A stretch of DNA of 64,000 nt, taken from contig NC_052619.1 in assembly GCF_016545825.1 (NCBI RefSeq), positions 30,667,803-30,731,802 of the forward strand, in the 5' to 3' direction. Positions 43,180-55,600 of the stretch are shown here, piece by piece; position 1 is the stretch's first letter; each line of letters opens with the position of its first letter. A program made the translations under genes and the position numbers. This stretch comes from Eucalyptus grandis (Eukaryota > Streptophyta > Magnoliopsida > Myrtales > Myrtaceae). The notes beneath the pieces are model-generated. The model saw only the letters and a list, made by a program, of their open reading frames with translations. It had not been told where the DNA came from and did not search any database.

Positions 43180-44625
43180 CAAAGGCGGAACATTGCGGTT
43201 CCAAGGATGATTGCGTGTACCTGACGATGTAGCGCATAAAGAGGAGTTGGTCGGAAGCTCATCGTAGCAGTTACAGCATTCATCCTATTAATATGAAGAT
43301 ATATTAGAATCTGCGTGAACATTAGTGATGGTCTGATATGAAGACGGACATTGCCAAGCATGTCGCCAAACTTTTGACGTGTTAGCAAGTGATGACTTAA
43401 CATTGTAATCTGAGAGGATTCTTGTAACCTCTCGAAGTCCCTAATGCGGAAATGGGATCGTGTCACAATGGATCTTGTGACAGGCTTATCAAAGAACCAG
43501 AGGAGTAATGATTTCAATTGGAATAGTGGTGAATAGATAGATGAAGTCGGTTCACTTCATCGCAATAGAAAATGACCTTGTTTTAGACAAGTACGCTGAG
43601 TTGTACGGGCATCAGAGAGTTCGTCTATTTGGAGTACCGGTGACAATTATTTTAGACCGAGACCCGAGGTTCGTGGCTACCTTCTAGAAAAGTTTGCAAA
43701 GTGCTTTAAGAACGAAGTTACAGTATAGTAATGTTTATCACCCTCAGACCGATGGCCAATTTAAGATGGCATTTCAGATCTATCGAGGAGTCAGTGTGTA
43801 AGTAATTTCATTTTGGGTAGTAATTGACAGACTGATGAAATCAGCCCACCCTATGACTATGCGGAAGGATCTTAATTGGATTAGGCATGCAGAGGTGTTT
43901 ATGTATCAGATAATTCATCAGCATGGAGTGCCGAGGATGAATTGTATTTCAAATCTAGATCAGATGTTCTAAGTTGGCAGAGCTTTCAGATGGTCCTTTC
44001 TTAAACGGTGCATAGCAGAGAGTACAGAACTTCAATTGCTGAGATGAAGTTAGGGAAAGAAAGATCACAGGCCAGGGTGAGTACAGTAGTCAGTGATTGT
44101 TGTTGCCGAGATCAGTGTCAGAGTAAAGACCGCATGGAACTGCCAGAAAAGTTGAATTGATGAGCTTTGAAGGCCCTTAGAGTTCTAATTTGGTGAAAAC
44201 ATCTTTCTGAAGGTGTCACCAATGAGGAATACCTTGCATTTTAGCAATGAGGGGAAAGCTAAGACCGAGCTACGTAGGTTCCTTAGGGATTCTAGAGAAA
44301 GAATCAGGATCTAGATGTATCGTCTTGCATCGTCGCCAAGGTAGGCATAAGTGCATGACGTCTTTCACGTGTCGGTGTCGAGGACATATGAGCCTGACTC
44401 GACCCACGTGCTAAATCCTAAAGAATTAGGCGTGGACGATAAAGTGTCATACGTGGAAAGCCGATTCAGTTGTTGATTCAAAAAGAACAAATTCTTTGTA
44501 CCAAGATGGTCTCCTTGGTCAAAGTGGTCAAACAACACTACGAGACCAAAGGATTAGCGTGGGTAAAAGTGAGACTCGATGAGACGACAATACCCCCACC
44601 TATTGAATAAAGATTGGTAAAGGTT
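43180..44625 (+). pseudogene. Element B integrase and C-terminal domain relic
   Basis: Fragments include ALDKYAELYGHQ-like text near 43585, LDRDPRFVATF near 43660-43685 (the second catalytic Asp is in this motif), and TKLQYSNVYHPQTDGQF near 43720-43760. A segment near 43800-44000 looks like a second, overlapping copy of integrase text, suggesting an internal duplication. The end has FHVSVSRTYEPDSTHVL (44370-44420), DDKVSYVE and MVSLVKVVKQHYETKGLAW (44505-44565), the Tekay/Del-type C-terminus. Multiple stops. Confidence 0.8.
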
Positions 44626-44650
44626 TAAATTTTGAGGACAAAATTTTTAT

Positions 44651-44664
44651 AAGAGGGGAAGAGT
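44651..44664 (+). promoter_or_regulatory. Polypurine tract of element B
   Basis: AAGAGGGGAAGAGT lies directly before the 3' LTR start TGTGACATCCAG. Confidence 0.8.
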
Positions 44665-47600
44665 TGTGACATCCAGATTTTCGGGTCTTGATATCGATTA
44701 AATAAATTGGGCACTTCATCGACGCGACTACAGTGTTTTTCTCTGAGTTGGCCACTCACGAGATAACTAGACTAGCTAGGTAAGCTATTAAGAACTATAA
44801 GGCAGATAGACTTGATAATTCAACCAATGACCGAGTTCTCGACCGTGACTATTTTTAGAGGCCATTGCGACACAGTATAAAATTGAATTAAGATTAGAGA
44901 TAGGTCGGTTTGACTGAGATAAGTGACCGATCGTGGGTGACTCCACTAAATTGGAAAACTCTCCTCGACCGGCACTAATTTGATTTTACTGTCATTTTGG
45001 TATCCTGTGTCCGTATTTGAATCCTCGAAATTTTCACGACAATCAAGAGTCGCCATTGTGTCGAGTGGGTTCATTGTGGCTCAAAGAAAATCAACCACGG
45101 GTTATTTGTCCTAAAAAGTTCTGAAAACTACCTATTAACCTAGGTCACGCTAAAAACGTGTCGGAGTGAAATTAACCATGAAATCGAACCCGAATTCAGA
45201 AATTGAGAGTTCTGTCAAGTCACAATTCATTTTAAGAACGTCGACTCATCCTCAGAAGATTTTTCTACAAACCGAGATTTTTGGCAGAAAGGCAAAGTAA
45301 GGTCATTTATGTTCGGCATTATTAGAGGGCCATTTTTAATCGAATATTTGGGAAGCAAGTTGGATCCTTTGATGGGGAAAAGTCATAAGAAGGTTGAGGA
45401 AACATGGGTTAATTTAATTGAACTTCAATTGGATGGAATTGATTGAGAATTGATTGAATTAAGTGTTCAAAATTTCATGCCATGGTGGAAAAAGAAATCG
45501 GACCCATTGGACTAAGATTATGGGAGATTGGGGATAGTGGAGCATGACATCATGGGCCATGTTGGAAGGATTAAAAATAAAAGAAAAGTGGTCCCCCTTG
45601 TTCTCTCTCTCCTCTCTCTTCCTTTCTCCTTCCTTTCTCCCGTGTGACCGCTTCCTCCATCTTCTTCATCTTCTTCTTCGAAATCCAACAAGCCGAAGAA
45701 CCAGCGAAGCCAAAGCCAAGGTTGTCATCGCCGCCTCACGCCGTACGCCGTCGCAGCTCCGTGACCACCAGCACGCCCTCCGCCCTCCGTCTTCCCCTTC
45801 CTCTCCCGTCGCGATCTCTCTCCTCCATCTCTGGTTCTTGCTCGAAGACCTAGCAGATCTGAGGACGCCGGAGCAGCCAGCTAGCTATTGGACCGCCGTC
45901 TCGCGCCTCCGCCCTCCGCCGTTCGCCGCCGAGCTGCACGCCGTTGCCTCGCCACTGCTCCACTCGTCTCGGCCTCCCTCTCGCCCAGCTCACCGTTCCA
46001 GTGAGCTGTCTAGCACCGTGAGCCACTGCTGGAGCCACCGTGGACCGTCGTACACCTCCGCCTCAGCCGTCGGAGCTCTGCCTAACCCCTCTCGGCCCTT
46101 GCATGCCTCAACCGACGTCGGATTCACCCCCAACTAGCAGCGCACAGAGAGTGCAAAAATGGGTTCGTGGCCCATTTTGGCCAGCTTCCCAACCCCGGAA
46201 GCTAGGCCCGCCTTGGAGTGAATCGATCCTCGCGTCGTCCTCGTCGATTTGAGCCGCTCGGATCTTTAATCGGGTGAGTTTAACTCATTAATCCCTGCTT
46301 AGTAGGTTAATCACGTTTAAGGGTTGCTTAGTTTTAATTAGTTAGGTTTAGGTGGTTAGATTAGTATGGTTTAGTGTTTATTAGTCAATTGTGATGTAAA
46401 TTAGACAAATTGATTGTGCAATTAGCATGTAAACGTAGTCTACTATTTATTGAAAGCATCGGGGATTTTTCCCGACCCTTAGTGGGCTTCAATTAAGCTT
46501 TTCGGGCCTAAGTGGAATTTTTGGTATTTAAATATTATTTTTCGGAATTAAATTAATTAATTAATTATTTTTCGAAAATTCAATTGAGATGGCTAGTGAC
46601 CGGAATATTATGCTGATGACTGTGGTGAAGTCAGTTTATTTAATCGGGCTTTATTTTGAGCTAAATTGAAATTTTAATATTAATTATTTAATTTTCGAAA
46701 TTAATTAATTATTTATTTATTTTTCGAAAATTCAATTGGGATGGTTAGTGACTGGAATTTTATGCTGATGATCATGGTGAAGTCTGTTTATTTAATTGAG
46801 CTCCAATTTGAGCTAAATTGAAATTATTGTAATTATATATTAATTTTCAAAATTAATTAATTAATTAATTAAATTTCGGAAATTAAGATTGAGGTGGCCC
46901 GACGACTAAAATTCCGTGCTAATTGTCGTGGTGTAGTCTGTTTATTTATTTGAGCGTTAATTTGTGCTGAATCGAATTAATTGGGAATTTAGGATTTATT
47001 CCTAAATTACATGAGTTTGGTTATTAATGGAGAAATAACTGGGCGTCGGTTTACAGCGCCAAAAATATGTAATGAGCTATTGAAATTGGTGGGATATTTG
47101 TAAATGACATTATTATATTTTAGCTAAGGCCAACCGTGTACCCATACACGGCTATTTATTGTGAATGATAGAAATGATGAATTGACTATATGGTTGGAGT
47201 GGTATACTATATTGGCCTTCGGGCGATATGTCAACTTTGGGTGAGCAGTATACCTTATTATCAGCTTTGGGCGAGCGATATATTTATTAGGTTTGGGCGA
47301 GCATATATAGTATACTGAATTGGCCTAGGGGCCCTAATCTATCAGCTTTGGGCGAGCCTATATAGTATACTAAATTGGCCTAGGGGCCCTAATCTATCAG
47401 CTTTGGGTGAGCATATACATAGTATACTATATCTATCAGCTTTGGGCGAGCTATGCTATCTATTATCAGCTTTGGGTGAGCAGTCCTAGACTATGGTCGG
47501 ACTTTATAGATAGTATTGAATGTACCGACCAAGGAAAGGTCGTGGTGACATGTAATCGATTAAGTCGATTGATCGCTGAGTCGATCTGATTGGTGGAATG

Positions 47601-48135
47601 TGATTGTTTGCGTAGTTATAAATATTATTAATTGAACTGATGTGCAAAAGGGAACCGATGCCAAGGTAAGCCCCTTTGACCCGTGTTGTGCTTAGGCGCT
47701 CTTATGGCGTATTGGCTTCCTAATTGGGTCTTAGTGGGGTAAAACTTCCGAGACATAGTCTCATCCCGGTTTGGGGAAAAATATTTCAGGTCCCTAGATG
47801 ACAATCGTGGAGGACCGAAGTCCTAGGGTTCGGAAGGTGGAGGCTGAAGAATCGGCAAAATGGGTCTAACTAGTGGATGTGAATACAAGTCCCTTTTTGA
47901 TAACCCGTTAATTTTGTAAACAGCCTAAGTTTGTAATCAACCAATTTGTCTATAAAGACTCGTCTTGGTTTGAAAAATATGATCCTACTTTTCTATCCCG
48001 TTGTTTGATTGTCTGGGGATTTTATTAAGCTTCTGCATGTATATATAAATGAATGGGTCGGCGACCTTCATGGGACGTCGCAAATAAATCGACCAAGTAA
48101 GGGATGGGCGCACGCCTGAGGATCGGGGTGTGACA
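44665..48135 (+). mobile_element. 3' LTR of element B (3471 bp, uninterrupted)
   Basis: This is the best reference copy of the family: TGTGACATCC start, CT-rich leader (45600-45660), GC-rich segment (45680-46220), GTGAGT at 46274, three AT-rich repeats (46560-46900), minisatellite (47208-47490), GTAAGC at 47666, palindrome remnant (47749-47763), terminal hairpin (48056-48094) and GGGGTGTGACA end. Differences from the 5' LTR are scattered substitutions and short indels, so the insertion is not very recent. Confidence 0.93.
47208..47490 (+). repeat. Minisatellite CAGCTTTGGGYGAGC (3' LTR of B)
   Basis: It has the same order of cores and spacers as 39300-39585, with a few substitutions. Confidence 0.92.
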
Positions 48136-48460
48136 AGTTCTCACTCTTAGATCGGGCTCTCTCTTTTCTCTGGTGGCGCCTTCGATCTTCCCCTCTCTGG
48201 TCTCGACTCAGTTGCTGTCTCATCTCGGTCGGCCGTCCATCAGCGCATCAAGTATTCTCTCTTTATATCGGTTTTGTTTTCGATTTCTTCGGTGGTTTGC
48301 CATAGCCAATCAATGGCTGCGAGTCACGACTGAACATGCCCCCCACCGTTTTTCTTTCCTTTATTTTAAAACTTCCCCCAATTGATGTCTCCCCTCAACC
48401 AAGCACATTGACAATTTTCATCCTGCTCGATTCTGTCTCTAGTCTCAATTGCTTCATGCG
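48136..48460 (+). promoter_or_regulatory. Residual proximal promoter and leader of the TNL gene
   Basis: These 325 bp separate element B from the TNL ATG. The text (GGTCGGCCGTCCATCAGCGC, CGATTTCTTCGGTGGTTTGC) matches 63040-63170 upstream of the second TIR copy. It is therefore the native 5' region, cut off from its distal part at 32592-33706 by the insertion. Confidence 0.7.
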
Positions 48461-48939
48461 ATGGCACCACCCAACGACACATCAGGAATGGAGTTCGAGG
48501 TGTTCCTGAGTTTCAGGGGACCGGATACTCGGGACAACTTTACTAGTTGCCTCTATCATAACATGGTCGAAAAAGGAATTCGCGTCTTTAGAGATGACGA
48601 AGAGCTCCGAGTCAGTGAACAGATTGGTGGAAACCTTCTGCGAGCCCTTGATGACACTCAAATCTATATTCCCATCTTCTCTAAGGGTTTTGCTTCCAGT
48701 ATATGGTGCCTCCGTGAGGTTGCACATATGGTAGATTGCACTTCAAAGTCGAATGGGAAGAAAGAGATCCTCCCCCTTTTCTTTGATGTGAAGTCGGATG
48801 ATGTCAAGCTTAGAACTGAATTGTACAGTAATGCCTTGTCTGAGCATGAGAAGAAGTATGGTCTCGATGAGGTGAAGCGCTGGAAGGCTGCTCTTCGTGA
48901 GGTTGCAACTGGACTAGGTTGGAAGCGGGAAGGGAAAGA
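48461..48939 (+). other. TNL exon 1: TIR domain
   Basis: I choose the ATG at 48461 (MAPPNDTSGMEFEVFLSFRG); a second ATG follows at 48488. Conserved TIR boxes are FEVFLSFRGPDTRDNF, GIRVFRDDEELRVSEQIGG, YIPIFSKGFASSIWCLREV (with the Glu that is catalytic in plant TIR NADases) and EILPLFFDVKSDDVKLRTEL. The Gly usual after LRV/LxR in this box is Ser here. The exon ends in phase 2 at the GTAAGT donor (48940). Confidence 0.93.
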
Positions 48940-49970
48940 GTAAGTTTCCACAACTTATTCCGGCTATTAATTTTAATGTAATCCGAAAGGGAGGCATTTT
49001 TCTTATAGATTTTAAAATATCTCACATTCAATTTATCTTGCAGTAACTATAATTTCTCCATATTATTGATACCTTAGTTGAAAAAATCTAATCCGAATGT
49101 GGAAGTCATTGTCAATTTATTGTTAAATGCTAAGTTAGCATCCTGTTTGGTTGTCAAACACCTAAAAACAAATTTAATTAGCAAAATAAATATCTTTCAA
49201 CATTTTAGAAAAAGGTAAAGTAGGAACAACGGAAAGACAGATATTAACGCTTACTCTGTGTTAGATCAAACAGACTGATTTTGTCCTACTAGCATACCAA
49301 CGAATTGTATATTTGATCATTCTCTAAATATTGCCTGTACATTAAAAAAACTAAAACTTATTTGATGAATAACAGTTTTCAACAAAGGACGATTTATCAA
49401 TTTTATGTAGATAAGGAAGCAGCTGGATCCGGTCACATCTTCTCCACTATCATTAGAGAACCTATATAGACTGCTGTGGATGGTGACTTTTATCTATAAA
49501 TTCTCACGGTTAATCCACGTGTTTCAATGGTGCTTTTTGCGAAAGGACGGGAAAAAAAAAAAGCAAAACGTTTCCATCATATTTAGTTGCAGTTACAGCG
49601 TCATTACATTACATTACATTTTTTATAACTCCAATTTTTGGAGTATTTGGAAATTCTGATAATATTGCTCCTTTAAAACATATGTTATTCATGAAACCAA
49701 ACAGTGTAGAAGATTTACAGTTATAAATCAAAAAGCGTAATAGTGATTAAAACTCTGTTAAATCTCTTGATAATAACTAGTACATAGATGGTTATTAGAA
49801 GCCGCAATCTTTCATCACGCCCTCTCTTTCTTCATGACTAATCTAAAAATGGGGGAAGTTTATTGACAACGTCTATGCTGTCACTTGGAGATTTATCACG
49901 CTTTAATTGGCTCTTTGCTTGCACTTATGTGCACTTGACATAAGAATAATTTTCCCACAAAAAGAGGTCC

Positions 49971-50016
<46 letters not shown>

Positions 50017-50076
50017 ACAAGATGTGGAGACGTTAAAGAATGGTGACGAGCCAAACTCAGCAGCTGCGTCAAGCAG

Positions 50077-50116
<40 letters not shown>

Positions 50117-50720
50117 CCTCCACTGCTACTTAATCTATAGAGAGAGAGAGAGAGAGAGGACCTGGAGACACGGCCTAAAGTGAACTTTCTATTATATAAC
50201 ACGAGTTAATTGACGCTGATATTGAATCTTCAACGAGCTAAAGGCCAAGTTACTAAAGCTTTTATTTTTTGTTTATTTAGTCTATGAATAAGTAGCAGGA
50301 CAAAATAGTCATAAAAATATTTTAGAATCCTTTTCATCCTTTTCTCTTCCTCAATCAAACATGAAATGGCCTTGCTTTCCTTTGTAAGCATACAAACAAC
50401 GTTAAAACCCAATCATTCCTTTCTGTTATTTACCCTCCTGCCGTCAGCATCCATATCATTTCCACTTCCTCTTAATCACTGCATCGAACTGATTCTAGGC
50501 AGCAGCCACAGCAGCTAATTTGAGCACTCTATGTTTTAGATAATTATCATTGTAACTTGAGATTGTTGCTTTTTAATAGATTCAAATTTGTTATTTGAGT
50601 AACTGTCGCCGTTTGTAAACCGGTCGCAATATGTTTACCTTATCTTATTCAAATTGTATATGCTTGAAATTTAGGAATAATTTTGTTGTCATTATTTTCT
50701 CAATTTAAAATGTCTGGCAG
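48940..50720 (+). other. TNL intron 1 with CT/GA repeat hairpin
   Basis: The intron has donor GTAAGT and acceptor TGGCAG (50715-50720). It contains (CT)20 at 49975-50014, (GA)n at 50079-50113 and a third GA run at 50139-50158. The CT and GA runs are flanked by AGGTCC and GGACCT respectively, so they could fold into one long hairpin. Nothing else is recognised in it. Confidence 0.75.
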
Positions 50721-51815
50721 GTATGGGGAACTTAAATTAATTGTTCAAAGGTTCAACTTAAGCTAAAAGTGAAGAACAGATCTCTTCCTAACCATCTGGT
50801 TGAAGTGGATGATCAACGGGTTATAGAAGAATTGTTGGATGCCCACTCTGATGGTGTGTGTTTTGTTATAATACATGGGACTGGTGGCATTGGTAAATCA
50901 ACTCTTGCTAAGGTTATCTTCAACCGATTCTTGTCTAAATTCAATTACTCTAGTTTCCTTGAAGATGTCCAACATCATGGTCTTTTAGAAGTGCAAAAGA
51001 AACTGTTATCCGATATACTAGGCTCAAGCTCTAATGATGGAATCCATGACACCAACGACGGGATCAATCGCATAAGAAGAGGACTTAGCAACAAGAGAGT
51101 TTTGGTTGTTATTGATAATGTGGACGAAAAGAGACAACTCGAGACTCTCGCGGGGAGCTGCGATTGGTTTGGTTCTGGAAGTAGGATCATGGTCACAGTT
51201 AGGGACATACGCATAGTGCTAAATGAGGACAAACAAACCCGACCAAGTAATTACTTGGCTCACCCAGTAAATGAGATGCCTTTGGATAGAGCAATTCTAC
51301 TTTTCAATAGACATGCATTTAGAAGTGATACCCCTCCTAAGAATTGCTACAATTTCTCGAAAGAAGTTGTTTCAAGCATAGGAAGGCTTCCTTTGACTCT
51401 AGAAGTCGTGGGTTCTCTTTTCGCCCGCACGAACAAATCAGAGTGGCACGAGACATTGAAGGACTTAAAGCAAGTTCCGCCTAGTGATGTCAAAAAATCA
51501 CTAATGCTAAGTATCAACAAATTGGACGCTAAAGAAAAAGCCATATTCCTAGACATAGCATGTTTTTGCATCAAGGAGGATAAGACTTATGCGGATAACA
51601 TGTGGCATAGTAGTGGCTATTCTCCACGTAGTGCGATTGATGTTCTTCTCCTCATGTCATTGATAAAGATCGATGAGCACAATTCTTTCTGGATGCATGA
51701 TGAAGTTCGAGATCTAGGAAGGTACATTGTCATGGCAGAGAATTTTGAAGATGCTGAAAAGCGCCGTTGGGTGCGAATTGATGAGAATACTCAAGTCATT
51801 ATGAGGAGCAAAGAG
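50721..51815 (+). pseudogene. TNL exon 2: NB-ARC nucleotide-binding domain
   Basis: Motifs in order: P-loop GTGGIGKSTLAK (about 50879-50914), RNBS-A-like NYSSFLEDVQ, kinase-2 KRVLVVIDNVDE (the last Asp of LDDVD is Asn), RNBS-B GSGSRIMVTVRD, GLPL-like GRLPLTLEVVGS, RNBS-D AIFLDIACFC and MHD as FWMHDEVRDLGRYIV. This is the ATP/ADP switch of the receptor. The 5' end begins YGELKLIVQ in frame with exon 1, but the continuation VQLKLKVKNRSLPNHLVEV is in another frame; one base appears lost at about 50749-50751, giving a stop (TAA at 50764-50766) soon after. The exon ends in phase 0 at 51815. Confidence 0.92.
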
Positions 51816-52254
51816 GTGAAATTTATTTAGAGTAGAAGATATAATAAATCCACCAAATCTTTGTTCATGTTCCTTAAATTGAGAATGTTGGTTGATGGCC
51901 TGTTTTGTTTTCTAACTTATAATTAAATACAAAGCAACTCTATATAAACATCATATTATGAAACGAGAAGAAAGTTAACGCTCCGTTTGGTTAGTTGTAA
52001 TTTTTCATTTCTTGTTTTGGTAAAGAATAAAATGAGTTCTTTGCTTCCTTGAAGAGGTGTTTAGTCAATGAAAAGACAAAGGAATCAACACCAAATAGAC
52101 ATTTTGAACATGCCTGGTTTGTCTTATTTTTAAGTTGAGAAGAAGAACACTAATTATCTTGTTACAACATGTGTTTGATTTAATTAGTTTGGGGTTGCAG
52201 AAGAACTTTTGATATTGTTGCATACTCATCTTTATTCTATGTTGTTGCTAGCAG
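51816..52254 (+). other. TNL intron 2
   Basis: The donor is AAAGAG/GTGAAA and the acceptor is GCTAGCAG (52247-52254). Much of it (51960-52200) is paralogous to 63790-64000 at the right window edge (shared ATGAGTTCTTTGCTTCCTTG and GGTGTTTAGTC). Confidence 0.75.
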
Positions 52255-52527
52255 GAAAAAGGAGCTATACGAGCACTAAGTTTGGATATCAGTCATGACC
52301 TAACACCTGAAGAAATAGCATTTTTGCCAAAGCTGAGGTTCCTTGGAGGGGAAAATCTGAATTTTGTAGGTGATTTCAGAAATGTTTGTCTTAATTTGAG
52401 ATGGCTTTCTTGGCGTTTTTGCCCGCCAGATTTTTTAGCAACGAATCTTCATCTAGAGAATTTGGTTGTGCTCAACCTTTCGATGAGCAACATCACCGAC
52501 GACTGGGATGGATGGAGGCAAATCAAG
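52255..52527 (+). other. TNL exon 3: linker and first LRRs
   Basis: 91 codons, phase 0 at both ends: EKGAIRALSLDISHDLTPEE, FLPKLRFLGGENLNFVGDF, NLRWLSWRFCPPDFLATNLH, LVVLNLSMSNITDDWDGW. This is the usual exon between NB-ARC and the main LRR in plant TNLs. The donor AAG/GTACCA is at 52528. Confidence 0.85.
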
Positions 52528-52631
52528 GTACCAAGACACCTCACTCGTGTTCTCTTCAAATTCAATCAATTGATCTTCATAGTCTCAATACTTTTTGTAA
52601 TCATGTAATCTGCCTTGTTTTTCCATTGCAG

Positions 52632-55600
52632 ATGGCAAAAAACTTGAAAATTCTAGATTTGACAATGTGCTGTCTTTTAACCAAAACACCTAATTTTTTA
52701 GAGTTTGGCAAGTTGGAAAAATTGATTCTCACATGCTGTGAGAGTTTGTCTATGATTGATAGCTCAATCGGTAACCTAAAACTACTAAATACTTTGAATA
52801 TCAAACATTGTGCATCCCTTGAAGAGTTGCCCGAAGAAATCGGTTCTCTAGAATACTTGTTGGAGATTATTATGCCCTCTTATGGTAGATTTTCCAAGCT
52901 TCCCGAGACACTAGGCAATCTAAAATCTTTGACAAAGCTTGAAGTTAGTGGTCTTCATAAAATTATCCAAATTCCTTACTCTATTGGAAGGTTAAAGAAT
53001 CTCAAGAATTTATTGCAATAATCTACATGAGCTTCCGGATTCTATTGGGGATATGGAATCATTGGTCAAGTTGAATTTAAAATACTTGAAGATCTTAGTC
53101 CTCCCGAATTCCATTGGAAGGTTAAAGAATCTTAAGCATTTGCTTTTATCTAATTGCAATAATCTACATGAGCTTCCGGATTCTATCGGGGAAATACAGT
53201 CATTGGTCGAGCTAAAATTAAATTCGTTGAGTACCTCCGTTCTCTTTAATTCCATTGGCAAGTTAAAGGATCTCAAGAATTTGCTTTTGTTTAATTGCAA
53301 GAATCTAACATGAACTTCCGAATTCTATTGGGGATAACAGAATCATTGTTTTATTGGGAAATTAGAATCATTGAGTTGAATTTAGCCTCCTCGGGGATCT
53401 TAGTTATCCCTAATTCCATTGGAAGGTTAAAGAATCTCAAGTATTTGCTTTTAGCTTATTGCAAGAATCTACATGAACTTCCGAATCCTATTGGGGATAT
53501 AGAAGCATTGGTCAAGTTGAATTTAGCCTTGTCGGGGATCTCAGTTATCCCTAATTCCATTGGAAGGTTAAAGAATCTCAAGTATTTGCTTTTAGCTTAT
53601 CTCAATAATCTATATAAGCTTCCGTGTTCTATCGGGGAAATACAGTCATTGGTCAAGCTAAATTTAGAATTCTCGAGTATCTCCATTCTCCCTAATTCCA
53701 TTGGAAAGTTAAAGAGTCTCAAGCATTTGGCATTATCTAATTGCAAGAATCTAAATGAGCTTCCGGATTCTATAGGAGAAATAGAGTCATTGGTCAAGTT
53801 GGATTTGAAATTCTCAAGTATCTCCGTTCTCCCCTAATTCCATTGGAAGGTTAAAGAATCTTGAGCATTTGCTTTTATCCAATTGCAAGAATCTATATGA
53901 GCTTCCAGATTCTATTGGGGAAATAGAGTCATTGGTTGACTTGGATTTAAAAAAAAAAAACTAGAGTCATTGGTTGAATTGGATTTAAAAGTTTCAACAA
54001 ATATATTCGTTCTCCCGATTCCATTGGAAGATTAAAAACTGTCAAACTTTTATCAAATGCATCAAATTGCTATAAAATCATTGACCGAGTTAGATTTAAG
54101 ATTCTCAGGGATCTCTATTCTTCCTAATTCCATTGGAAGGTTAACGAATCTCACGCTTCCATACTCTATTGGGGAACTAAAATCATTGGTCGAGTTGAAT
54201 TTAAAATTTGCAAGGATCCTTGTTCTTCCTAATTCCATTGGAAGATTAAAGAATCTCAGGTTTTTGCTTTTATCTAAATGCTGAACTATTTCAATTTCCG
54301 AACTCTATTGGAGAACTAAAATCATTAGTCATGTTGAAAGTAAAATTTTCGAAGATCTCCGTTCTTCCTAATTCCATTGGAAGGTTAACGTGTTTAATGC
54401 AATTGTCCTTTTGTGGATGCGAGAATCTACTTGAGCTTCCAGACTCTATTGGAAAACTAGAATTATTGGTTAAGTTGGATTTAAAACTTTCAGTGATCTA
54501 TTCTTCCCGATTCCATTGGAAGATTAAAGAATCTTGAGCATTTGCTTTTATCTAAATGCAAGAACTTACATCAGCTTCCGAACTCTATTGGGGAACTAAA
54601 ATCATTGGCCGAGTTAGATTTAAGATTCTCAGGGATCTCCGTTCTCCCTAATTCCATTGGAAGGTTAACGAGTCTCACGTATTTGTCTTTTCATGGATGC
54701 GAGAATCTACTTGAGCTTCCGGACTCTATCGGGGAACTAGAATCATTGGTTGAGTTGGATTTAAAAGTTTCAGGGATATCTGTTCTTCCTGATTCCATTG
54801 GAAGATTAAAGAATCTTGAGCATTTGCTTTTATCTAAATGCAAGAACTTACATCAGCTTCCGAACTCTATTGGGGAACTAAAATCATTGACCATGTTAAA
54901 AGATCATTGAATTCCATTGGAAGTTAACGATTTAAAATCTTTTCATGGATGGATCTCCACCCTCTATCCTAATTGGATTTAAAAGTTTCGGGGATCCATT
55001 CCATTGGAAGATTAAAAATCTTGAGCATTTGCTTTTATCTAAATGCAAGAACTTACATCAGCTTCCGAACTCTATTAGGGAACTAAAATTATTGGCCAAG
55101 TTAGATTTAAGATTCTCAGTGATCTCCGTTCTCCCTAATTCCATTGGAAGGTTAATGAGTCTTTTTTTTTTTATGGATGCGAGAATCTTGGGCACTTGAG
55201 CTTCCGGACTCTATCGGGGAACTAGAGTCAGTAGTTGAATTGGATTTAAAACTTTCGGGATATTCCATTGGAAGGTTCTTCTGATTCCATTGGAAAATTA
55301 AAGAATCTTGAGCATTTGCTTTTATCTTGGTTGAATTGGATTTAAAAGTTTCGGGGATAAATGCAAGAACTTACATCAGCTTCCAAACTCTATCGGATGA
55401 ACTAGAATCATTGGTTGAGTTGGATTTAAAACTTTCGGGAATATTTGTTCTTCCTGATTCCATTGGAAGATTAAAGAATCTTAAGTGTTTGCTTTTATTT
55501 GAATGCAAGAACTTACATCAGCTTCCGAACTCTATTGGGGAACCTAAAATCATTGGCCGAGTTAGATTTAATGTTCTCGGGGATTTCCGTTCTCCCTAAT

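Larger units (their letters stand above)
33707..48135 (+). mobile_element. Element B: full-length Ty3-gypsy (Tekay/Del-like) retrotransposon, inactive
   Basis: Both LTRs, the PBS, the gag-pol relic and the polypurine tract are present in order, between perfect AGTTC duplications (33702-33706 and 48136-48140). Ends are TGTGACATCTAG...GGGGTGTGACA. LTR lengths are about 3505 bp (5', without the nested solo LTR and its duplicated target) and 3471 bp (3'). The internal part is only 4424 bp, short for a Tekay element because parts of gag and RT are deleted. It lies in what was the promoter of the TNL gene downstream. Confidence 0.93.

Noticed and set aside
45544..46137. 197-codon frame in the 3' LTR of B as a protein gene
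   Set aside because: It is Ser/Pro/Leu/Arg-rich from CT- and GC-rich leader sequence. The homologous 5' LTR segment (34571-35320) is split over other frames, so the protein is not conserved.
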